This document shows, piece by piece, positions 56,824-64,000 of a stretch of DNA of 64,000 nt; within the stretch, counting starts at the first letter, position 1; each line of letters starts with the position of its first letter. The stretch covers positions 1,141,001 through 1,205,000 of the forward strand of contig NZ_OY781925.1 of the NCBI RefSeq assembly GCF_963677305.1, in the 5' to 3' direction. The position numbers and the translations under genes were made by a program. The stretch is from an uncultured Holophaga sp. GTDB taxonomy: Bacteria > Acidobacteriota > Holophagae > Holophagales > Holophagaceae. The notes beneath the pieces were generated by a model that saw nothing but the letters and a program-made list of their open reading frames with translations, had not been told where the DNA came from and searched no databases.

Positions 56824-57138
56824 TCAGGGGACGAGTCCGGTGTGGTCCCGAGCCCGGTCCGGGAAGCGGATGCGGGCATAGGTCTGGGCGTCCATGGAAC
56901 TGTTGACCGCCCGCCGGGCCTCCTCCACCAGGTAGGGGAGGTGGGCCTCCGGCGAGGTGCGGAGGCGTTCGAAATAGGCTTCCTTGGTGGTGTGCGGGAG
57001 GGGGAGCTCCTCGATCACCGTCCGGGCCTGGGCCACGGCTCGGGGGGAGGCCAGGCTCCGGTTCTGGGGCAACTGCCGGGTCATGACCAGACCGATGGCG
57101 ACGAGGGTGAGGGCGATGGCAACGACAAGGTTTCTCAT
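56824..57138 (-). CDS. Small membrane-anchored protein of unknown function
   Basis: 104-residue protein with an N-terminal hydrophobic segment (MRNLVVAIALTLVAIGLVMT) and an alpha-helical polar tail of about 80 residues (ASPRAVAQARTVIEELPLP, HLPYLVEEARRAV). It could be a secreted or anchored helper. ATG at 57138 has GGAGG 5 nt upstream. No family is recognised. It lies downstream of the sigma-54 activator in the same direction, with a 263-nt gap. Confidence 0.6.
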   Translation of the reverse strand: MRNLVVAIALTLVAIGLVMTRQLPQNRSLASPRAVAQARTVIEELPLPHTTKEAYFERLRTSPEAHLPYLVEEARRAVNSSMDAQTYARIRFPDRARDHTGLVP

Positions 57139-57401
57139 GGCAGCCTCCGAGCTTGGATGTGGCCGCATCAAGGAGGCCCCGTGCGAGATCACCGGGGACT
57201 TCTGTGTGCTGGCTGGACCCGCTTCTGTCCATCCTTATCCAAAGCTGTGCCATGATTTTAAATAATGTAATAATTGATGTTGATATGATGACGCATGGCT
57301 TGATATGGCGCATGCGACATTTTAGCTTTGGTTTGAGTGTCTTATTTGACTGTTTGTGATCAACCTGTCGGATATGACATCTCGTCATGAGCGGTGGATG
57401 T
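57139..57401. other. AT-rich intergenic region between small membrane protein and sigma-54 activator
   Basis: 263 nt holding the probable promoter of the small membrane protein. Positions 57250-57360 are much more AT-rich than the surroundings. No convincing -24/-12 (sigma-54) element or other motif was found. Confidence 0.4.
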
Positions 57402-58934
57402 TCACCGCGGGTCTCGGCCGCCCGTATCTCTTCCGAAGGGGATCCCCAACTTCCGGAGCCGGTGCCGGAGGGTGCTTCCGTTGATCCGCAGCAGCTCCGC
57501 CGCGCCCCCCGGCCCCAGGATCCGTCCCTGGGTCAGGTCCAGGACCGCGGCGAGGTGGCGGGCCATGGCCTCGTCGAGGGCCAGGGGGCCCGAGAGCGCA
57601 GCCCGGGTCCCGTCCGTCCGGGGCTGGCTCCCGAGGCTGCTGAAGAGGAGGGGGCCCGCTGGGTTCAGGATCAGCTCCCGCTCCACCAGATTCTCCAGCT
57701 CCCGGACATTCCCAGGCCAGTCATAGTCCTCCAGTCGGATCAGGGCCCCCGGGGCCAGGGCGGGCAGGACGGCGATGCCAAGCTCCTGCCCTTTCACCCT
57801 GAGGAAGTGGCGGACCAGCCCGGGGATGTCCTCCTTGCGATGGCGGAGGGGGGGGACGGGGATGGGGAAGACATTGATCCGGTACCAGAGGTCCTCGCGG
57901 AAGGCGCCCTCCTTCACCATCTGCTCCAGATTGCGGTGGGTCGCGGCGATCACCCGCACATCCACGGGGATCGTCCGGGTGCCACCCACCCGCTCGATCT
58001 CCCGGTGCTGGATGGCCCGGAGCAGGCGCACCTGGGCCTGGAGGGAGAGCTCGCCGATCTCGTCCAGGAAGAGGGTCCCTCCCTGGGCCCGCTCGAAGCG
58101 CCCGCGGCTGGAGCTGACGGCGCCGGTGAAGGCACCCTTCTCGTGGCCGAAGAGCTCGCTGTCGATGAGGGTGTCCGGGATGGCCCCGCAGTTCACCTTG
58201 ATGAAGGGCCCGTTGCGGCGCGGCGAGGCCTGATGGATGGCGCTGGCGATGACCTCCTTGCCCACGCCGGTCTCCCCCAGGATCAGGGCGGTGTTGTTGC
58301 GCGGGGCCACCTGGTGGATCATCTCCACCACATGAAGCAGTCCGCCGGTGCCGCCGACGATCTCTTCGGTGGTGATGCTGGTCATCTCCTGGCTCAGGAA
58401 GTGCCTATCGTCCAGGAGTTCGTCTTTATGCTTTATCAACTGCTCGTGTGCCAGTGCGTTGGCCAGGGCTATGGCGAAGGGGTCCGCCACCGAGGCCAGG
58501 ATCCGGGCCTGCGCCTGGCTGTAGAGCCCCCTGCCCCTGGCGCGGAGGATCAGAAGACCGAAGATCTGGTCTTCAATGCGCAGGGGAACGATGGTCTCCG
58601 AGAAATCATAGTTCTGCATGAGGCGGTTGAGATCCTCCGGCAGGGGGCTGCGGTCGGTGCCCACCACCACGGATTCCCGCTGGACCTGGAGCCAGTCCCA
58701 GACAGGGGCGGGCAGGGGGAAGATGCTCTCTCCGGGGGAGACGCCCGAGGCGGATACCTTGGCGATGCGCCGGATGGCTCCCAGGGCCGGGTCAAGGACA
58801 TCCAGGTACATCTCCTCCAGGGGCAGGATCTCCGCCAGGTAGGGGAAGGTCCGGCCCATGGCCGTGCGGATATCCAGGCTGCTGCAGACCCGCAGCGTCA
58901 CTTCACGGAAGAAGATACCGAGCTGGTCTTCCAC
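57402..58934 (-). CDS. Sigma-54-dependent activator with GAF sensor
   Basis: 510-residue enhancer-binding protein: GAF-like sensor domain (about 15-170), AAA+ domain with Walker A GETGVGKE, the sigma-54-contacting loop EKGAFTGAVSSS and Walker B GGTLFLDEIGEL, and a Fis-type HTH at the C-terminus (about 465-505, GGAAELLRINGSTLRHRLRK). It activates sigma-54 promoters on a cytoplasmic ligand or redox signal sensed by GAF. The GTG at 58934 has AGGAG 6 nt upstream. No clear target promoter lies in the window. Confidence 0.92.
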   Translation of the reverse strand: MEDQLGIFFREVTLRVCSSLDIRTAMGRTFPYLAEILPLEEMYLDVLDPALGAIRRIAKVSASGVSPGESIFPLPAPVWDWLQVQRESVVVGTDRSPLPEDLNRLMQNYDFSETIVPLRIEDQIFGLLILRARGRGLYSQAQARILASVADPFAIALANALAHEQLIKHKDELLDDRHFLSQEMTSITTEEIVGGTGGLLHVVEMIHQVAPRNNTALILGETGVGKEVIASAIHQASPRRNGPFIKVNCGAIPDTLIDSELFGHEKGAFTGAVSSSRGRFERAQGGTLFLDEIGELSLQAQVRLLRAIQHREIERVGGTRTIPVDVRVIAATHRNLEQMVKEGAFREDLWYRINVFPIPVPPLRHRKEDIPGLVRHFLRVKGQELGIAVLPALAPGALIRLEDYDWPGNVRELENLVERELILNPAGPLLFSSLGSQPRTDGTRAALSGPLALDEAMARHLAAVLDLTQGRILGPGGAAELLRINGSTLRHRLRKLGIPFGRDTGGRDPR

Positions 58935-59038
58935 GCGCTTCTCCTGGGGGTGTCCTCCCCATCCTAACCTCGATCCGGTCCCAGCCTGACAGAGCGCAAG
59001 CGCCTCCTCTCCCGAGTGGCGGGAAGTGGAGATGCGAA

Positions 59039-59063
59039 GGGGCCCGGTCGCAGACCGGGACCC
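59039..59063 (-). terminator. Terminator of the suf operon
   Basis: CCCGGTC / GACCGGG perfect 7-bp stem, extended by a further GGG/CCC across one mismatch, lies 18 nt past the nfu stop. T-run is weak. Confidence 0.5.
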
Positions 59064-59080
59064 TCATGCCGGGATACTGC

Positions 59081-59626
59081 TTACACCGTGATGACCACGA
59101 TCTCCGGGTCCACTTCCTTCTGCAGCACACCCTCAATGGCCATGAGGGTGCCGGTGAGGCCGGAGGGACAGGTCATGCAGGCGCCCTGGTAGCGGATCAT
59201 GACCTGCTTCTCGTGGCGTCCGATGATCTCCAGGCCGCCGCCGTCCGCCGCCAGGGCGGGCAGGATGGTGTCGGCCAGCACCTTGTAGATCTTCTGGATG
59301 AAAGGGTCGTTCTCATCGAGCGTGGGCTCCGCGTCGCGGGGGGCTGGGGCCGCCTGGGCAGAGGGGGCGGAGCGGATGGGGGGGGCCAGCTTGGGGAGCA
59401 GGTCGTTCCAGGTGAGCTCCTCGTCCTTGGTGATGGTGAGGATCTTGTCCTGCATGAAGACGGAGACCACGTGGCCCACCTCGAAGAGCGCCTTGGCGAG
59501 GGGGTCGGCTTCGGCGATTTCCCGGTTCGGGTAGCTGCGGGGGAAGCCCACGGCCACCGGCTCCTTCAGGATGAACTTCACCGCATGGGGATTGGGCGTG
59601 TACTCGATTTCGGCGATCTTCGGCAT
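59081..59626 (-). CDS. Nfu-type Fe-S carrier protein (Nfu-N + NifU C-terminal domain)
   Basis: 181-residue Fe-S carrier. An Nfu N-terminal domain (about 1-85, IEYTPNPHAVKFILKEPVAV) and a NifU-type C-terminal domain with the cluster-binding CxxC (GACMTCPSGLTGTL, about 150-165), joined by an Ala/Pro-rich linker. It follows sufU after a repeat element and is likely the last gene of the suf operon. Receives Fe-S clusters from SufBCD/SufU and passes them to apoproteins. Confidence 0.88.
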   Translation of the reverse strand: MPKIAEIEYTPNPHAVKFILKEPVAVGFPRSYPNREIAEADPLAKALFEVGHVVSVFMQDKILTITKDEELTWNDLLPKLAPPIRSAPSAQAAPAPRDAEPTLDENDPFIQKIYKVLADTILPALAADGGGLEIIGRHEKQVMIRYQGACMTCPSGLTGTLMAIEGVLQKEVDPEIVVITV

Positions 59627-59641
59627 GAAAACCTCAACTCA

Positions 59642-59743
59642 ACCACCAAGGCATCAAGTCGGGAAGGAACACCAAGAAAACCCTGTCTGAGCCTGGCCTA
59701 TTTGTCTTTTCTTTCTTCTGTTTCTGTCTTGTGTCTTGGTGGT
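59642..59743. repeat. Extragenic inverted-repeat element between sufU and nfu
   Basis: ACCACCAAGGCATCAAG (59642-59658) and CTTGTGTCTTGGTGGT (59728-59743) form imperfect inverted repeats, with a pyrimidine-rich TTTTCTTTCTTCTG stretch before the right arm. The layout (CC-ACCAAG arms, CT-rich centre, about 100 nt, just after a stop codon) matches the element at 32515-32620. Confidence 0.5.
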
Positions 59744-59755
59744 GTGATTCGCTTT

Positions 59756-60205
59756 TTACTCGGTGCTCGTGATCTCTTCGCCCTGAATGGCGCTGTGGAG
59801 GGTGGCCCAGGGCAGCACGGCGCACTTAACCCGGCTGGGCAGGTCCTTCACCCCCTGGAAGAGGGAGAGGCGTCCAAGGACATTGGGGTCCTTGGTGGGG
59901 TCCAGGGTGCCGCGGATCATGGCCCGGAACTCCTCCACCAGCTTCTCGGCTTCCGCGACGGTCTTACCCTTGACGTTGGTGGTCATGAGGCTGCTGGAGG
60001 CCTGGGAGATGGCACAGCCGTGGCCCTGGAACTTCAAGTCCTGGACGATGCCGTCCTCGATGATCAGACTGACCTCGATGTCATCGCCGCAGAGGGGGTT
60101 GAGCCCGTGTGCGTGGTGGGTGCAGGGCTCCAGCTTGCCGAAGTTCCGGGGCTTCTTGTTGTGCTCGATGATGACCTGCTGGTAGAGCTCGCGGGGGTCG
60201 GACAT
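59756..60205 (-). CDS. sufU: SufU-type Fe-S cluster scaffold / sulfur acceptor
   Basis: 149-residue IscU-fold protein. Cluster-site cysteines are present in GLNPLCGDDIEV, GHGCAISQASSSLM and RVKCAVLPWATL, and the insert between the second and third segments is typical of SufU rather than IscU. It acts as the zinc-dependent sulfur acceptor that boosts SufS or as scaffold. Part of the suf gene run, 18 nt after sufS. Confidence 0.92.
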   Translation of the reverse strand: MSDPRELYQQVIIEHNKKPRNFGKLEPCTHHAHGLNPLCGDDIEVSLIIEDGIVQDLKFQGHGCAISQASSSLMTTNVKGKTVAEAEKLVEEFRAMIRGTLDPTKDPNVLGRLSLFQGVKDLPSRVKCAVLPWATLHSAIQGEEITSTE

Positions 60206-60223
60206 GGCATTTCCCTCTGATCG

Positions 60224-61450
60224 TTAGCCGAAGATTTCCTTCACCTTTTGGATGCCGACCACCAGCGCATCCACATCGGCTTCGTCGTTGAAATAAGCGA
60301 GCGAGGCGCGGGTGGTGGCGGGGATCTGGAAGTGCTGCATGACGGGCTGGGCGCAGTGGTGGCCCGCCCGCACCACGATGCCCTCGTGGTCCAGGATGCT
60401 GCCGATGTCGTGGGGGTGGATACCCTCCAGGACGAAGGAGAGGACGCTGGCCTTCTGGGCGGCTTCGCCGATGATCCGCAGGCCCTCGATGCCCTTCAGT
60501 CGATCCGTGGCGTATGCCAGCAGAGCGTGCTCATGGGCGGCGATCTTCTCGAAGCCGATGCCCTTCAGGTAGTCGATAGCCGCTCCGAGGCCGATGGCCT
60601 GGGTGATGGCGGGGGTGCCGGCCTCCAGACGGGCCGGGATGCCCATGAAGGTGGTCTTCTCCCAGGTGACGGAGAGGATCATGCTGCCGCCGCCGTGCCA
60701 GGGGGGCATGGCCTCCAGAAGTTCCTTTTTCCCGTAGAGGACGCCGATGCCCGTGGGGCCGGAGAGCTTGTGGCCGCTGAAGACGTAGAAGTCACAGTCC
60801 AGCTGCTGCACATCCACGGGCATGTGGGGCACGCCCTGGGCGCCGTCCACCAGGACGGGAATGCCCTTGGCGTGGGCCTTCTGGATGATCTCCTTGACGG
60901 GGTTGATGGTGCCCAGCACGTTGGAGACCTGGGTGACGCCCACGATCTTCGTGCGTTCCGTGAGCAGCCCGTCCAGGTCGTCCAGGATGAGCTCGCCCCG
61001 GTCGTTCATGGGGATGACCTTGAGCTTGGCGCCCTTCTCCTGGGCCAGGAGCTGCCAGGGCACGATGTTGGCGTGGTGCTCCATGGCGGAGAGCAGGATC
61101 TCGTCGCCCTCCTGGACGTTCTGTCGACCCCAGGCCTGGGCCACCAGGTTGATGGACTCAGTGGTGCCGCGGGTCCATACGATCTGCTTGGAGCTGGGGG
61201 CGTTGAGCAGGGCGCGGACCTTCTCACGGGCGCCCTCGTAGGAGTCCGTGGCCTCCTGGCTGAGGGTTGAGACGCCCCGGTGGACATTGGTGTGCTCATA
61301 GGCCTCGTAGCGACGCATGCGCTCGATGGCGGGAAGGGGCACCTGGCCACTCACGGCGCTGTCCAGGTAGACCAGGCGTTTGCCGTGGAAGGGGGCGGTC
61401 AGGATCGGGAAGTCCTGGCGGATCGTGGCGACATCAAGGTAGTGGGACAT
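60224..61450 (-). CDS. sufS: Cysteine desulfurase SufS
   Basis: 408-residue PLP enzyme (class V aminotransferase fold) that releases sulfur from cysteine for Fe-S assembly. The PLP lysine is in FSGHKLSGPTG, the substrate and PLP-binding region includes MEHHANIVPW, and the sulfur-accepting Cys is in VRAGHHCAQPVM. SufS-type by length and partner genes (sufBCD, sufU). The ATG at 61450 begins MSHYLDVATIRQDFPIL; the longer frame upstream is not supported. Ribosome site is weak. Confidence 0.94.
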   Translation of the reverse strand: MSHYLDVATIRQDFPILTAPFHGKRLVYLDSAVSGQVPLPAIERMRRYEAYEHTNVHRGVSTLSQEATDSYEGAREKVRALLNAPSSKQIVWTRGTTESINLVAQAWGRQNVQEGDEILLSAMEHHANIVPWQLLAQEKGAKLKVIPMNDRGELILDDLDGLLTERTKIVGVTQVSNVLGTINPVKEIIQKAHAKGIPVLVDGAQGVPHMPVDVQQLDCDFYVFSGHKLSGPTGIGVLYGKKELLEAMPPWHGGGSMILSVTWEKTTFMGIPARLEAGTPAITQAIGLGAAIDYLKGIGFEKIAAHEHALLAYATDRLKGIEGLRIIGEAAQKASVLSFVLEGIHPHDIGSILDHEGIVVRAGHHCAQPVMQHFQIPATTRASLAYFNDEADVDALVVGIQKVKEIFG

Positions 61451-61488
61451 GGCACGGCAACTCGGAAAGGAGGGCGGCGGGGAAGGGG

Positions 61489-62753
61489 CTAGACCTGGGT
61501 GCCGGTGCGCTCCATCACCATCTGGCGCAGGGCCTTCCGGAGGTGGGGCACGGGGATCCGGGCCAGGAGGTCGGCGGCGAAGCCGTAAGTCAGGAGGTTT
61601 CGGGCGGTGTTGGGGTCCAGGCCGCGGCTCTGGAGGTAGAAGAGCTCCTCCGGATCCAGCTGCCCGATGGCGGCGCCGTGGGCGCACTTTACATCGTCCG
61701 CCAGGATCTGCAGCTCGGGCTTGGTGTCCACCGTGGCCTTCTCCGAGAGGAGCAGGTTGCGGCTCTGCTGCTGGGCGTCGGTCTGCTGGGCACCGGGGCG
61801 GACGAAGATCTTGCCATTGAAGACCACCCGGCTCTGCCCGTCGGCGATGGCCTTGTGATGCTGGCGGCTGGTGCCGTGGGGCCTGGTGTGGTCGATGATC
61901 GAATGGGTGTCCGCCACCTGGTCCCCGCCCAGGAGGGCCAGCCCGTCCAGGTGGGCTTCGGCCCCCTCCTCGGCGAGGACCACATGGGGCGTCTGGCGGG
62001 AGAGGCGGGCTCCGAAGCTGATGGTGCGGCTGAGGTAGCGACCGGAGCGCCCGACCCTGGCCCGGACATGGGAGAGGTGCACAGCGTCATGGGACTCCAA
62101 CTGGATCCGCTCGTGGCGGAGCTCTGCGTCCTCCCTGACCACCACCTCCACCACGGTGTTGGTGAGGTAGCTGCCCTGGCCGGAGTATTCTTCCACCAGG
62201 TGCAGGTCAGCGCCCCGTTCCAGCACCACCAGGAGGCGGGGCAGGGAGCAGGTGTGGCCATCCTGGCGGGGGTCGGTCATGAAGCAGACGTGGAGCACAG
62301 GCTCCACCCGCATGCCCTTGGGGACGTAGATGAATGCGCCGTCCTGGAAGCGGGCGGTGTTCAGGTTGGTGAAGGCGTCGCTGCTCTCGGGAGTGGCCAG
62401 GCTGCCCAGGCAGGCGGCGGCTTCGGAGGCACTGGCGAGGCTCAGCATCCGCACCCCCGCAGGCAGGCCGGAGGTGTTGCTGTAGTGGGGGTCGTAGTGG
62501 CCGTTGACGAAGACCAGCCGTGCCCCCCGGCTTTCGGGCAGGATGTGGCCGCGGATGTCTACGCAGGCATGGGGCGTCAGACGGGGGCACAGGGCCTTGA
62601 GGGGGCTGAGGTCGGTGTACTTCCAGTCCTCGGCCTTGGGAGCGGGGTAGCCCTGGCCCGAAAGTCGGGCCTCGGCATCAGCCCGCAGGCTGTCCCAGGC
62701 GGCGGGGCGGGGGGCCCCGGCGACCTCCGGCAGGAACGCGATGGCTTCGCTCA

Positions 62754-62754
<1 letters not shown>
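61489..62754 (-). CDS. sufD: Fe-S cluster assembly protein SufD
   Basis: 421-residue beta-helix protein of the SufBCD complex. The C-terminal half has the SufB/SufD family motif KCAHGAAIGQLDPEELFYLQ with a conserved region RGLDPNTARNLLTYGFAADL, and the N-terminus is an ATG 1 nt from the end of sufC. With SufB and SufC it forms the ATP-driven Fe-S assembly scaffold. Confidence 0.93.
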
Positions 62755-63512
<758 letters not shown>

Positions 63513-63524
63513 TTCGAACTCCTA

Positions 63525-64000
<476 letters not shown>

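Overview
This is a GC-rich chromosomal window from a Gram-negative (diderm) bacterium: an outer-membrane porin, lipoproteins, an AmpG-type muropeptide permease, Ddl and a SUF Fe-S operon are all present. Codon use is strongly G/C-ending. Gene content (trihydroxybenzene catabolism, many HD-GYP and sensor kinase genes, a short-Q-loop cytochrome bd oxidase) fits an Acidobacteriota/Holophagae-type organism (Holophaga/Geothrix relatives). That placement is an inference from gene content and was not tested by any search.

Layout. 0.1-4.0 kb: a compact galBCDA operon for aerobic gallate ring cleavage through 4-oxalomesaconate to pyruvate and oxaloacetate. 4.1-10.3 kb: a small chemoreceptor-like protein, a nucleosidase-like protein, a SPOR-NlpC/P60 lipoprotein, two overlapping CPA2 antiporters and a NagZ-like GH3 enzyme. 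10.3-13.5 kb: two tandem near-identical response regulator/HD-GYP genes followed by a MITE-like palindromic element. 13.5-18.8 kb: clpB and cydAB. 18.9-24.5 kb: tRNA-Pro(UGG), then a region of different texture with gene relics around one 1294-residue double-core hybrid histidine kinase. 24.5-27.9 kb: a porin, a thiolase missing its second catalytic Cys, and an ElyC/SanA-like protein. 27.9-34.7 kb: a large secreted protein resembling a degenerate PHP (CehA/McbA-like) protein, dnaB and recG. 34.7-38.8 kb: a LysR regulator divergent from an EthD-domain protein, a PhlG/phloretin-hydrolase-family C-C hydrolase and an MFS transporter. This is the best candidate for an uncharacterised pathway. 38.9-45.1 kb: an M23 peptidase, a LURP-one-related protein, coaD, ddl, an ankyrin-repeat protein and ampG. 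45.2-53.5 kb: a frameshifted LivJ-like binding protein, pap (double PPK2), rnhA, a geranylgeranyl-reductase-like flavoprotein, a periplasmic binding protein paired with a histidine kinase, and an ArsC-like protein. 53.8-58.9 kb: AGCS and NCS2 transporters, a small membrane protein and a sigma-54 activator. 59.1 kb to the end: sufB(partial)-sufC-sufD-sufS-sufU-nfu on the minus strand.

How the genes work together. The O2-using gallate dioxygenase and cytochrome bd oxidase point to microaerobic or aerobic capability alongside aromatic catabolism. The PhlG-like hydrolase cluster may feed acylated polyphenols into phloroglucinol- or trihydroxybenzene-type metabolism (inference). Cell-wall recycling is represented by AmpG, a NagZ-like GH3, NlpC/P60, M23 and Ddl. 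No phage, complete insertion sequence, CRISPR array or rRNA operon was seen.
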